64,000 nt of DNA from Bryum argenteum. Lineage: Eukaryota > Streptophyta > Bryopsida > Bryales > Bryaceae. The notes below the pieces were generated by a model, which saw only the letters and a list, made by a program, of their open reading frames with translations, was not told where the DNA came from and did no database searches. The stretch is taken from the NCBI GenBank assembly GCA_037043015.1, contig CM073322.1:8257601-8321600 (forward strand), read 5' to 3'. Shown here piece by piece: positions 1 through 11,544 of the stretch (the stretch's first letter is position 1; each line of letters starts with the position of its first letter). The position numbers and the translations under genes were made by a program.

Positions 1-1
1 C

Positions 2-952
2 TTCGTGGCTATGCTGCAGCCAGCTCCAATGAGCACTGAGATGCTCGCTGAGAAAGCTTGCAGCTTCATGTGCGCTTCCTTCGATCCTGTTTACGGAGTT
101 ACTCTGCTTGATGCGAAAACTGGCGCTTGGGAGCGTTTGCCGGCCATTCCTGGCTTGCCGCGAGGGTTACCCACGTTCTGTAAGCTTGTTGTCGTTGCTG
201 GGAAGCTTGTGGCGATGGGAGGGTGGTGGCAGAGCACCTGGGAGCCATCGAGATCTGTGTTTGTGTATGACTTCTCGTCGCAGCGATGGTGTCAAGGAGC
301 TGACATGCTGGGAGTTCGGAACTTCTTCGCGGTCGGGGCGGTTGGGAGCAAGGTTTTTGTGGCCGGTGGTCACGATGCCGAGAAGAAAGCTTTGGCTTCA
401 GTCGAGGCGTTCGATGTCACGACGTTGCAATGGGAGACGATGCCCGCGATGCACGAGGAGCGCGATGAATGCGCGGGCGTGGTGATGGACGGGAGATTCT
501 TTGTGGTTTCGGGGTACGGTACTGAGTCGCAAGGAGTGTTTCGGAAGAGTGCGGAGGTTTGGGATCCTGTGGCGCGAGAGTGGAGGCTGATTGCTAACAT
601 GTGGCCGCTGGTTTCCCGTGACGCTGATGTCGCGAACCCGAGCTCGCTCGCGGCTATGGCGGGGCGCCTGTACGCGGTTCACGGAAGGGAGGTTGTGGTG
701 TACTCGCCGGAGCGAAATACATGGACGGTCGTGGAGAAGCTACCTGAGGAGGGAGATATGACGCCGTCGTCCATCGCGGCCACAGAGAGCGCCCTCTTCA
801 TTACGGGGCTCACTCGTACCGTTGATTCCGCTACTTTGATCACTTTGAGCTTGACGCCTGGCAATGGCGCTACCAAACCTCAATGGCGCACCGTTCCCGC
901 CAACGACCAGTTCTTGAACCTGACGCAAGCTACTTGCTCGTTCGAAATGTAA
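2..952 (+). CDS. F-box/kelch-repeat protein (KMD/SKIP20-like), 5' end cut by window
   Basis: The reading frame is open from the first bases to a TAA at 950-952, about 316 codons with no intron. The protein has kelch repeats: segments with GG followed by spaced aromatic residues (AMGGWWQST, VAGGHDAEK, VVSGYGTES) and W-containing turns such as WETMP and WDPVAREW. Spacing and wording fit the plant F-box/kelch group of KISS ME DEADLY/SKIP20 proteins, SCF-type E3 ligase adaptors known to target type-B ARRs and PAL. The F-box itself (about 40-60 N-terminal residues) is not in the window, so the true start lies upstream; the GTG at 5 and ATG at 11 are internal codons. Family assignment is strong; the exact substrate is not inferable. 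Confidence 0.85.
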   Translation, partial: FVAMLQPAPMSTEMLAEKACSFMCASFDPVYGVTLLDAKTGAWERLPAIPGLPRGLPTFCKLVVVAGKLVAMGGWWQSTWEPSRSVFVYDFSSQRWCQGADMLGVRNFFAVGAVGSKVFVAGGHDAEKKALASVEAFDVTTLQWETMPAMHEERDECAGVVMDGRFFVVSGYGTESQGVFRKSAEVWDPVAREWRLIANMWPLVSRDADVANPSSLAAMAGRLYAVHGREVVVYSPERNTWTVVEKLPEEGDMTPSSIAATESALFITGLTRTVDSATLITLSLTPGNGATKPQWRTVPANDQFLNLTQATCSFEM

Positions 953-2100
953 CGGGATTTCGCTTTTGTCTCTCTCCACGTCAGGGCGAAGTTTTTGATG
1001 CTCTTTCAGGAGATACGATTAACAACCAGAGCTACACTTGCCTGTCGATGATGGGAAACAGATCCTCGAGAAGACTCTAGCTATGGCTTGAGCGAAGCTC
1101 ACGCATAATGCTTCTTCTGTGAAGGATGCTTAGATTGTCTAGTAGCGAAGCCCCTCCGTCATGAATGAGGAGATAAATCCCCGAGAATTGCTCCCTGTGA
1201 GGAGGGCTTGTGTACACTACATAGGTAATAGGATTTTGGGACGATCAGGAGCTTCCAATCGGCGAGACTACTTAGTAACATGTACAGAGACCAAGTAATC
1301 AAAACAAAAAAAAAGCTGTAAGATAGTAGCGAGAGAGTTTTGTACACTACCGATGCGAGAAGTAATGCTTTTACGAGCTGCTGATCGTCTTTTTTGAATG
1401 CGATATCATGGGTTAGATCGATCACTGCGAAGTGCATCGATCGCCTTTTCTCGCTACAATTGTTCCAATCTGCCCTCTGCTGGTTTGTGTCCTGTTCTGT
1501 CACTACCAATTTGGCGTCTGAGTGTCATTTTCACGAGCTTGCTTTTTGACCCCGCCCCCGCCCCATTTTGAAATGACTCCTTTGTGGTGCCATTTTTTTT
1601 TGAATCAGCATTTTACTGCCGCCTTTCGGAGCTTTCGTTCGTACACCAGAGTGAGCATCACTACCCGTCGACCCTGGGCATCGTTTCCATCGTTGTATGT
1701 TGAATTAGAAGATCAAGGTGAACGGAGATGTTCATTGAAACGATGTGATTCAATTGAGCTTCTCTGGCAATCAGTTGATCTGGTTTCAGTAGCTACGATT
1801 GCGATGACAGTGCTTGCAGGATTTGAGGTAAAGTGCGCCATAATCTATCCACAACGGCCTGTGGTGGAAAAGTAATCACCTCCCTCATCAAGATATGTTA
1901 CTCCTATTTCCTCTTACATGTTCATCGATCATTTTAAAGTGAACACATTCGTGTTCGGTGTTGATCTTCCGATTTAAAGTGTGGGCGTGATGATGATCAT
2001 TTTTTATTCTTAATTTTTTTTCTTTCGTTGAACCGATCAAAGCGTGATCATACTCGGTTTGATCTTCGATTTCAGAGTCCAGGGGTGAGCAGAGAATTCA
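953..2100. other. Intergenic, 3' flank of the kelch gene
   Basis: I see no recognisable gene. An open frame at 1522-1875 (+) ends near a plausible donor (GAG followed by GTAAAG at about 1829), but its translation resembles nothing I know and its composition is ordinary. It may be the leader of whatever lies at 2.4-3.3 kb, or chance. Confidence 0.4.
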
Positions 2101-2110
2101 TATCGGACTT

Positions 2111-2157
2111 ATCCCATATGTTTAGTCGGTTCTGAGGAGACGGTTGAGCTATATAAC
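2111..2157 (+). promoter_or_regulatory. Plant snRNA promoter: USE plus TATA box
   Basis: ATCCCATATG at 2111-2120 matches most of the plant upstream sequence element (RTCCCACATCG). CTATATAAC at 2150-2158 is the TATA box. The USE-TATA gap is about 30 bp and the TATA lies 29 bp before the U1 5' end, the spacing of RNA polymerase II-transcribed plant snRNA genes. Confidence 0.8.
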
Positions 2158-2178
2158 CTTGAAACGAAGGCTCACCCT

Positions 2179-2335
2179 TCACTTACCTGGGCGGGGTCTA
2201 TCCATGATCATCAAGGTGGATGGCCTAGGGCAACCGTCTCCATTGCACTGCGGTCATGGGCGCTCTAGTATCTTCCTACGGGAGGCATACACGTCATAAT
2301 TTGTGGCAGTGGGGGCTCGCGTTCGCGCGGCCCCT
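2179..2335 (+). ncRNA. U1: U1 spliceosomal snRNA
   Basis: The 5' end contains ACTTACCTG (2181-2189), which pairs with 5' splice sites. It is followed by GGCGGGGTC, stem-loop I with GATCATCAAGG (U1-70K site, one change from the usual loop), the stem-loop II loop ATTGCACTGC (U1A site) at about 2244-2253, the Sm site AATTTGTGG at 2298-2306, and a final GC-rich hairpin with the TTCG loop (2311-2335). Length is about 157 nt, normal for U1. The plant USE/TATA promoter is correctly placed upstream. Nucleotides 1-2 are TC rather than the usual AT, so the exact 5' end could shift by a base or two. The gene looks intact. Confidence 0.93.
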
Positions 2336-2339
2336 CCCA

Positions 2340-3260
2340 AATTTCAAATCCTAAACTGGACTCTGAACTCAATTCTCCGGTACCTCAACGAATTCTAACT
2401 CTGACTCTCAAATCTAAGTGCTTACTGATGAATGCGTAGTTATCGGAGACGTCGACCATCTCCAGGACTTCGATCTCGTCTTGCAAGATGTTGCACATCA
2501 TCGCAAAATCGAAGACCTCCTGATACCAAATCGTGTACTGAATCAATTGTTGAACAGGTTTACAGATTGGTCAGTGCACATTCTATCAACGATCAGACTC
2601 TTCGGAAACCCTAACCACCTTAACAGGTGCTTCTTCGTCTCCAACGGAACTGTGAATTGATGCTCTGTTCCATCATTGTTGTTACTGCACCATGACAAAT
2701 TGATTCAACTCATTATTCTGGTGAATTCCGCAGATTGGTAGTATGATGTTATTTTTTTGGATATCATGTTCTGCTCCATGTCAAACTGATGTGAAATTTC
2801 ATTACCGACACCAAATCTCGAACTGCATTAATACATGATTACAGATTATGTACCTCAACGGGTGCTTCTTTATCTCCAACGGAACAGCGGGAAACGATGC
2901 ACTCCACAAGGTCAGTTCATCATTGTTGTTATTGCTCCGTGGCATCTTCAATCAACCCAATTGCTGCCGATCTATTATAGTCTATGTGCATTCTCTTTTG
3001 TGTGCAAGATGCTCGAATTTTATTGTAAAAGCGTTGTAATAATCAATGTGTTAATCAGTTTAACAATTCTCGTCTAAAATCAAAGCACGTTCCTGCTTGG
3101 CCGAAATTCCATCACTTGGCAAAAGTGCTTCGAAAGAGGCAGGTAGGAATTGAAACGAAAATGATGTGATCTTGCACTCTGTTCAATGTCGTGTTTTCAT
3201 TGCAGGAACTGAAGAGCTGCTTCTCCCCTGATACTTGCCGCATACTCTGAGAGCTTCTAG
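2340..3260 (+). other. Possible exons of an unrecognised gene, with a local duplication
   Basis: Two short stretches are similar to each other: 2620-2655 and 2850-2890, both encoding a CFF-SNGT-like peptide. Further on, codons at about 3080-3143 read through to a donor (CAG|GTAGG). They continue after an acceptor at about 3206 (TTGCAG|GAACTG) in the same phase to a TGA at about 3249. The two pieces together give a short basic C-terminus ending near SPDTCRIL. I do not recognise the protein and cannot find a convincing start. It could be the end of a small gene downstream of U1 or a relic. Confidence 0.3.
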
Positions 3261-3588
3261 AACTGGGGCATCAATCCGTGGGATTGCTTTTCAATTCTTG
3301 CTCTAGAGGCTTTTAAACTAAGATTTTGTGGAATGTTAGCCCCTCAAGGTCAAACTGGAGTTTCAAATCTGTGGAAAAGAAGAGCGAGGAAGGGTGTCGG
3401 TAAAGCTTTACTGATGATGGATCATTTTTCAATGAGTAATCATGAGTTTGTGCATTTCAATTCATTTCTAGTGGGAGGAATTTAGTGACATCTGCTTTGC
3501 TTTATTGTTGATGCAAAGGATGCTAGGGGTGGGGATTTGACTTGATGATCTTGTGGCTTTCCAGGGAATATTCTTTGTGTTGAAACTT

Positions 3589-3795
3589 TTGTGATGCACT
3601 CAAAAAGTGAAATTTTGGAATATTTGACATCAAAATATTTGACATTTGAATGTGATTTAAATTCTAAAATTTCACTTTTTGAGTGCATCACAAGAAGGTG
3701 ACCAGTTTGACATCAAAATATAAGTGAAAATTTTAGTACATTGAGAGCTACAGAGGAGATTCTGTTGGAATATGACCCCTCGGGTCACCTTCGAC
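3589..3795 (-). repeat. Partial copy of the 360-bp TTAA MITE family with a 28-bp-arm hairpin
   Basis: 3694-3795 matches, in reverse, the left part of the MITEs at 23538, 30046 and 37665. At its edge, 3589-3616 and 3666-3693 are perfect 28-bp inverted repeats around a 49-bp loop. That suggests the relic ended in a fold-back rearrangement. No coding potential. Confidence 0.7.
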
Positions 3796-3839
3796 TCTGG
3801 TGGTTTTGACATGCTCTTTTCACAAATACTGGAACTTTG

Positions 3840-4027
3840 ACTCAATATATCTCAAAATCCACATGGTGAAATATGACTTTTTTTCTATGGGGGAGACTAA
3901 TTAGACAATTGTGAAAAAGATCCTACAGTTGGATTTTTGAAAATTAAATTAAAAAATAATAATTTGTCCACATATTTTAGATATGGCCATCTTGGGGTCA
4001 CTGTAGAGATGGACCATTAGGGGTTAA
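3840..4027. repeat. Degenerate TTAA-ended repeat, related to 49278-49532
   Basis: The stretch from ACTTTGACT to the terminal TTAGGGGTTAA (ends about 4026) aligns with 49330-49532, including a shared TAGATATGGCC/CAGATATGGCC block. Only the right end keeps the GGGG-TTAA terminus; the left end is not recognisable. Confidence 0.5.
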
Positions 4028-4269
4028 AGGAGAAGAAACCCAAAATGGTTCTGAACAAATTAGATGAAGGGTCTAATCTTGGTACTTTGGGCTATAATTT
4101 GGTGTAGGTGTGATAATACATACATACTATATGTGGAAAAATTTGGAAAGCCAACTTCTAATTCTAGATTATTTTTTAATTTCAAAATTCTGGTTTTCAA
4201 GTCCATATAGGGCAACAAAGAATTAAGAAGATCAAAGGAAAAACTTAAAAATAAAATCAATATTTCATG

Positions 4270-4895
4270 AATTCTTTTTACATGATCATAAACCTAAGAT
4301 GAAGTTTCAACAACTCTATAGTTGGAATTTTTTTGATCCAAATACTTTTGGTATTGGATTTTCAATGATGTTTTTATGATGAAAAAGTAAAAACATGGAT
4401 GATTTCTGAGGAGCTCTATTTACTTCATTCACCGTTGGAATTCAACTTTGTTTTCTAGGACAAGTTCCAAATAGAGTCTCGTTTAAGTAGTAAACCTTGA
4501 CCCCATCGAAGATGTTTTGAAGATAAGACAAGAAATTAAGTGCTAGGAGTGTAGATGTCAACCCTTTTTCCTTTGTAAATATTTTGGCAATTTTCACCCT
4601 TGCAAGGCTATTATTTGAGCCAAGAATTTTTTTTGATGAATCTTTTCTGCACAAGAGTGTTGTTGAGACGACTTCGTAGTTGGTGAATTTTTCACTTCCA
4701 AGTGCAAATGCTGAAACTATGAAATTTTTTGAGTACCAATATGTTATGATCTTGCAATCTATGAGGCCTCATAACTCCAAATTTGATCCACATCACCTAA
4801 AACAAGCACATTACATGATTGTATGGTTGAGATCTAGATAGCTTACCTTCATTTTCATTTATAACACTTAGCAAAACATTGTGTTTCTAGACTCT
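4270..4895 (+). repeat. Dispersed repeat, second copy at 34800-35460
   Basis: About 620 bp resembles 34800-35460 along its length: shared segments include TTTTGGTATTGGATT, CCAAATAGAGTCT, GATGTTTTGAAGATAAG, ATTATTTGAGCC and TATGGTTGAGATCT. There is no open frame of note. The 34.8 kb copy is followed by a GGG-TTAA end at 35500-35507, so both may be interior pieces of one long non-autonomous element. Confidence 0.6.
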
Positions 4896-5285
4896 ATACC
4901 CCTCTTTAGACATAATTCAGCGTCCGAAAGTTTCTATTTCAATAAAATTGACAAACCTAGATCTAGTATAATTTTCACCAAATTAGCCTATCCCATCCTA
5001 TACTCAATTACTCCCCTCCCAAATAATCATTTCTTTTGGAACAACCCTCCAAATATGAAGATCACCAAGATGCACCCACACACCTTGACAAACTAATTTC
5101 CAAACCTTGACAAATTGATCTACAAACCTCCATCGCTTGCAATCAAACAAACACAACAATTGTAGGACAATGAGAGTAAAATTACTGTGAAAAGAATTTA
5201 ATGGAAACCCACAAGGGTCACAATACAATATGAAAGCATTGGAAACAACAAACCGTAAATCTAAAAAAATGAGAGAAACAAAAAG
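4896..5285. other. Intergenic, 3' flank of the SEC12-like gene
   Basis: AT-rich sequence with no supported gene. The part next to 5286 should hold the 3' UTR of the minus-strand gene. Confidence 0.4.
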
Positions 5286-7727
5286 CTAAAGCTCTTGGTG
5301 GTGGTGGCTTGATTGCTGACCCCAAACAGCTTGCGGAGGAGGGCGAGCAGGTTGATTCCGTCCCATGGGAAACTGCCAGAACTTATCTGACAAGCTGGAC
5401 TCCGAGAATGCAAAAAACAGGATCGCTGACACGATGATCATGCCGATCAGCATCGCATACAACTGCCACTCTGCAATCAAACAAAACATACCATCAGTAA
5501 AATGCCATAGCTCCAACAAAATTGCTTGAAAGCCAAGTCTATTCATTCTATTCAAAGAGAATGTGAACTTGCCTCTCCATTCTGATTTCTGCAGCCGAGT
5601 GATTCGAGCAGTTGTATCGGATCCCACCGAGAGGAGTGACCTGAAAACAAACTCAATCCAATGAACCGCGTTACTTCTCTCTCTCTCAAACTCTCGATCA
5701 TTACATGGGAGTGGCAACCCCAGAATTCATAGCAGAATGGTCGCACGAAGAAAACCGAGAGGAACACTTTGGTTAACGAGTTAAAGCTTCGGTGCCCGAT
5801 TGCTAAACCCTACTGGTGAACTTCACATGATGGAATCTGCTCTCGTTTCTATGCTCTGGGCAAGCGGGTAACCTTAGTTTCTTATTCGAATTAGATCTAA
5901 AACAGTGCTGGTTGTCTATGATGCTGTATAAATGTCATCCTCCACAACTTTGAAGGTAATTACACAAGAAGGGGTTATTTTACGACATCGGAGTCGGAAA
6001 TTGAGCCCACAACCATCGCATTACTGGAGAAATGATATACTTGGATGTTGAGGTTTTTTCAGAACCTAGATTGGCGCAAGAGTTTACCTTCCGTGTTTTG
6101 AAAACGCAATGTCGGTGACAGGTGATGTGTGAGCGCTTCGGGATATCTGAATTGCGTCCATCTTCTTCACTACAACTACTATCAAATCGCCTTCGCTGGT
6201 TCCCCTGCACATCACGTCCAAGCTTTCAGTTCCATGCAGTCTGTGAAATTTGTAACAAAGTAGGATAGATGACTTACAAGCCCATCCATTTTCCATTTCT
6301 AGACACAGCGAGCGACGTAATTGGGTCATCAGATAGCTTCTTCGCCCCGATGCGGCTCCAATCTACCATATTCCAAACGCCTACGTAACCCCTCTTGCCT
6401 GCATTCGAACGAATCAAGATTAGACACACACCAGTAAACAAAAGCACTTTTTTATCAAACCAGTAGAGGCTACTCTCACCCTTCGTGATTGAGACGAACA
6501 AGAAAGCCTGTGAACCATCTTGTGAGAATCTGCAGCAACTGAATTTCTCATCCTGCAGCACACACAACATTCGTTTCAGTAAGAAACTGAATCGCGATAC
6601 AGTCTCGAAGATGTGTTCGTTTAAGATGGTCGGAGATCTAACCTTGTCTTTTTGCAATTGGGCTATGGATTTTCCTGTGGCGAGGTCCCAAACACGCACT
6701 GATGCATGATCGTCAGCCATCGACGCCACATACGCAGAATCATAACTGCAACAACAATCATCGAAGCTCAATCATCGAACCACATTCTGTGATCGATAGA
6801 CTACTGAAAAAAAGCAGATTTCGATGTGAAGAGTTGTTTTACCTGATATCGAAATCATGAATTGATTTATGCGCCTTTGGTTCATTCAGTGCAATTTCGC
6901 ACGTAGGCCACGCGAATACTCGAAGGTGACCATCCTGCCCACAATATTCACAAATGCAAAACATCAAACAAAAGAATGCTCTCTGCTAACACATGTCAAG
7001 ACGATCAGAACAGGATTGATTACAAAATGCTGGAAAAAGAGAGGATGCAATGTACCTTGCCACCAGTGACTAACACCGAACCATCGATATTGAAACGGAC
7101 GCCAGTCTGAAGTCCAAGGCCCTGAAGCTTCGAAAGATCGAGCTCCGAAGCTTTCAGCTGCACCGGACCACCCTTAGGGTTTATTATATCGTAATACCTG
7201 CAGGAAATAAAAGAAGCAATTCCTTTCCTGTCAGATTCGCAAATTCAGATCGAAATCCACCGACATTGATGCATAAATCTTTCAAAACGAAAGTACTAGT
7301 GAAAGGAAGACTCACTTGCAAGTATTGGCAAAGACACACAAGACTCCTGATCCAGTTGGATGCACTACAAGCTGCAAAGGCCGACCATCCTCTGTCCCGA
7401 TTGCATGTACCTGCAAAAACCACAATTGCTAAAGAATCTAGCAACCCTAATCGAGGATGCACACCGATCACATTCATGTACAAAAAAAAGAATATGGGTA
7501 TTGTTGCCAATACTTACAGTGTCAGAAAGAGTATCGGTATCGAAATTGTACTCTCGGACGGCGACTCCGTTCTGGTCGTTCTCACGACCATAAAGGACTA
7601 AAGCGGAGGGCGCATCGGTGACACTTCCGGCACGCTGCGGCACCCACGCGCCACAGACAGCCTCGGAGTCTTCATTTCTGGAGGTCGGGCGAGTGAACTT
7701 CACCCTTGGCTTCTTACTCCCACTCAT
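5286..7727 (-). CDS. PHF1: SEC12-like WD40 protein (PHF1/STL1 type), 10 exons
   Basis: Exons: 7518-7727, 7316-7410, 7056-7197, 6843-6934, 6643-6745, 6480-6552, 6278-6398, 6088-6204, 5573-5640, 5286-5470 (1206 nt, 401 aa, phases close). WD40-like blades fill residues 20-335, with PKAHKSI, VRVWDLATG and CRFSQDG blocks. A single transmembrane helix at 342-362 starts WQLYAMLIGM, followed by a short lumenal tail with FWQFPMG. This layout and wording match PHF1/SEC12-like 1, the ER protein related to the SAR1 exchange factor SEC12 that lets phosphate transporters leave the ER in Arabidopsis. The typical glycine-rich SEC12 K-loop is not obvious, as in PHF1, so it may not be an exchange factor. The intron between exons 9 and 10 starts GC (AGAG|GCAAGT), a regular GC-AG intron. 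Confidence 0.88.
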
Positions 7728-10175
7728 GGCAGCAACGAGTCGTACAAATTGCGAACAAACAAACTACAGCTCAGTCAGAGGAAAGGGAAGGACAGGGAGT
7801 GGAGCATTGTGTGTTAATGGCGTGATCGTGCGCAGGGGATTGTTTGCAAGCTGGCTGGGTTGGTGGGTGGGTGAGCAAAGAGACATGCGGAGTTGCTTTC
7901 GATCAAGGTAAGCTAACTTTTGGGTGACGAATCTGGATTGCTAGTTGGGGACGGAGGGATTGTTGTTGATGCTGGGCTGGTCTTTCAGTTGAGAGGGGGT
8001 ACTATGACAATGGCTCCGCCTGTCGGGGCTGTCTCGGCGGCCGCGAAGCGGATATTCCAAGCATGTTCTTCCGCCACTTCCGTAAATTCGGAAACTGAAA
8101 TATACCCTCCCTTTTACGTATTCTCACTGCCTTGAGAGGGCGACTTCCAAGAAATGAGTCCACGAAGGGTAAATTTGAATTAGGGCCCGCTTTACATAAG
8201 GGGTCAAGTCATTTGATGGGGTGAAATCCTCTCTTGTGATTGGTCTATGCTCAAACTGTACAATGATTAGAAAATGATAACATGGTCATCAAGGGTTAAA
8301 TCTCTCTTAGTTTTGCTTTTCCTAAAATTATATTATGAAATAGGTGAAAAATATATTAAACACTTGAAACGCATTCTTTTTTATGTATATATATCTTCAT
8401 ATACAAAATTAAGAACCAATGAATGTTGTTTCTTGTAACTTAAATATCATAAATTTGTGATAATTTTCCCTCTTGCTTTGTGAGATGTTCTGTAGAATCC
8501 CGCATTGTATCAAAATGTGTATGAAATTATAGAGTAGAACTCATGTATCATCATTTTACTAATTCTCATTGTCATGGTGATTTGTGAAGGGACACTACAA
8601 GATGGAATAGATTAGGCTCTCCTAAGAGAGTATCCGTGCAATAAGTTGATGAATTCACCCTTGCAGAAGAGCATAACAATTGTGCTTTTAAAAAGATGCT
8701 TTGTGACTTTTAGGCAACCTATTTGATCTAAAAGTAGTCAAAAACGTTCAATTATTTTACTGTGGGTTAATGATGGAGAAAAATTCTATGGTCAAAAAAT
8801 GTGGGCCTCAATATTTGTATAAAATAAATCTTTCCAAATTTTGTACTTATGAATAAAGCTTTGAACACTTGTGACAAGACTAAATGCAATTAACAAGTTA
8901 TGTAAGAAGAGGGGCAATTTAAGGTTGTCAAGGAAAATTGGTAAGAGCCCAAACTCTTAACCCTTCAATTTTTTGTAAAGATTGTCAATTCTAATGTTAT
9001 AAGACTTGTTGTGAACTAATAAATATTTTCAATGACTATATTATAATATGGTTATGAACATGTATATTATAAATTAATCTCTCTTATAATTTTGAGGCTT
9101 AATGAATTTATTTTTTTTAGTTCCATCATTAGTAGATTCAGTACTATGGAAATTTTGTATGTGATATAAAATAAAATCATTCCTCAAACAAATCACACTT
9201 GATAAAGAATAGTTTCTTTTCTCTTAATACCTAAATTTTCTTTGTTTTTGGAAGCTTGAAACGTTAAAATTGTAAGTTTTTACCTCTATACATTCCCAAG
9301 GGTGTAAACCAATTTCTCTTCAGCTTTTTAGTAAAATCTTGTACCTTCAACCATAAAATTTCGTACCTAAGTATATTGATAAAAATTGTTCCATAAATTG
9401 TCAGTTAGATGTTTATCGTTTGCAAGATCGTAACATCCAAAGTTTGTGCAAAATATTTTTTGGGCATTTCTTGGGAGGCATTATCTCCCATGGTGCAAAG
9501 GGAGAGTCAAAGATTGTTACCCTAAATATTCTACCCATATTATTTTCCATGTAGATAATCAAGTTGGACACCTAGTTGTCATGCTTCAAAGATGATGAAG
9601 AATATCGATTTTGCTATTTAAATCTCACTAAATCAAAGTTAACATGGGAAACAAAACCTGTATTTGAAGCAACATTCATTATAAAACTAGAGTCATCAAC
9701 ATACTGAATAATAAAAAATTAACATTACATTAATTCCTGGGTTATTAGTTTGGCCACGTAAAAGAGATAATGTACATGCAATTTAAATTTATGAAAAATT
9801 CTTAAAACTATATTAATAATGAAAAACTACCAAATAATCACTCTCACAATGGAAACTATATACTATATACTAACATCCAATTTGCTGAGATGCCAATCTT
9901 CTTCATACTAACTTCAATTTGTTCATTGTTATGGTACTATTTGTAAACTTTTGAGAACGCATGGGGCGATGAAATGAACACTTTCAACACAAATCAACGA
10001 CCCTGTTATGACATACAATTGCTCGATACCTCAATGTTAAGACTTATCCATGCTAAACACAAAGTAATCAAGAATTACCAATGGAAGAAGTGCTAATATT
10101 TCCAACAATATTTATCACATTTAGTGGACTGAGCCATTCTTAGTGATAATGCCTGATGGAATTACCACACTTTTC
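7728..10175. other. AT-rich intergenic region
   Basis: 7728-8150 is GC-richer and should include the promoter of the minus-strand SEC12-like gene. From 8160 on the DNA is AT-rich with no supported gene, RNA or complete element. Confidence 0.5.
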
Positions 10176-10574
10176 CACTATGGTTGAAGTACCCATAACC
10201 ACCAGCACCCCCACTATCAACATGTAGGTCTCCCAATAACCGCACCTAGCCTGAACTAGCATTGTTAGAACACTCAATTCAAACTGACCAATCAAAACAA
10301 TAAAAAAGCTGGTGGTTTTGGGTCGAATCATGAATGGAAATTTGTACCAGCTAAGGTGGTTTTTGCATACCCTATAGGTTGATTACGGGTCCTGCAGTAC
10401 TTTATTGTTTGAAAATTTGTATTAATTCATGTGTTTTACAAAAAAGTATAAAAAAATTACAAACCTTCCTAAAAACTATCTTGCCACCCAAAAAAAATTA
10501 CCCACTATAAATAGACCATTTACAAATGGGCGAATTTTCTTATGTTGGTGGTTATGGGTACTTCAACCTTAGTG
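10176..10574. mobile_element. CACTA-type miniature element, 399 bp
   Basis: A 29-bp terminal inverted repeat begins CACTA at 10176-10180 and ends TAGTG at 10570-10574; the arms differ only at position 6 (T versus A). They share GGTTGAAGTACCCATAACC and the bases after it. Three-base flanks are TTC and TAC, one mismatch from a CACTA 3-bp target duplication. There is no transposase, so it is non-autonomous. Confidence 0.75.
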
Positions 10575-10687
10575 TACAATACAACTTCCTTAAAATATTG
10601 GAAGTGTAACTTACATGGCTGTGGTTTTCAAGGAAGAAACTGACCAAGATCCAGTATTCTTCTTTCATTTGGTGTTTTCTTTCAAAC

Positions 10688-10826
10688 CTGCGCGTAAGAG
10701 AGAGCCGCTATGAGCATGTAGATGGATGTGAGAGTGGTGGTGGCAACGCCAATGAAGGCCCCCGTGCGAAAGTGACCAAAATCTGGCACCAACACTGCCA
10801 GAAAAGCCACACCGCCCATAATGTGT
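10688..10826 (-). pseudogene. AUX/LAX exon-4 fragment
   Basis: Minus-strand translation reads GGVAFLAVLVPDFGHF and on to LIAALSYAQV, nearly identical to exon 4 of the LAX gene at 44840-45023, and stops at the same donor (CAG|GTTTGA). The 5' third of the exon is missing and diverges into unrelated sequence at about 10827. It overlaps in content with the exon-4 piece at 14009-14147, so it comes from a second copy or a duplication around an insertion. Confidence 0.85.
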
Positions 10827-10879
10827 GCTATAAAGCAAGCAATCATCAACGAGAGAACCGGAGAGGAGGTAGTTCTTGA

Positions 10880-11540
10880 AGAGCACCAAATAAAGAGCTC
10901 ACCCATGGGGATTAGGGGGACCTTACTTACAAATTAATCAAACACATGCATAGTCATGGTCATGGACACCATCATTTGATCATGTATACACGGCATAAAG
11001 AGTTTTAAAGATTTTGATGAGTTTTCGTAAGAGGTATTTGATTGTTATTGAGAGTTTATTAGATCTCAATAAGCTTACAAGGAGTAAAGAGACAAGGAAT
11101 GTGGAACATGAGAATGAGAGCAAAGAAGGAGTGAACGGGAGATATAAAAATTCCAAAAAATAATACAAAGTTGGCAGATTTCCAATGGGGTATAAATTTG
11201 TTTAATACTTATGTTTGGATTTTTTACATGTTTTTAAAATTTTGATCTGACCTTTTTGATGTTCGTATCCGGAGGACATAGATAAGAGGTTGTCTATATA
11301 TATAAAAACATAGTTTGTTTGTTTGTCCTTCGTGATCTGTATATGCATGGTCATGGTCATTTCTATTTAGTCATGTATACACAACAGGAAGACTTTTAAA
11401 GATTTTAAAGAGTTTCTGTAAGTGATATTTGTTTGTCATTCAAAGCTTTTTAGATCCAGTAATATAACAAAGAGTAAAAGGGATAGGAAATATAGAACAT
11501 GAAAATGGGAGGAAAGAAGGAGTGAACTGGAGATTAAGGA
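10880..11540. repeat. Tandem duplication of a 160-bp segment
   Basis: 10978-11145 and 11370-11540 are similar: both start ATGTATACAC and end near GGAGTGAAC-GGAGAT. A separate motif at 10884-10930 (AATAAAGAGCTCACC, GGGGGACCTTAC) recurs at 12046-12095. No coding potential seen. Confidence 0.65.
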
Positions 11541-11544
11541 ATTA

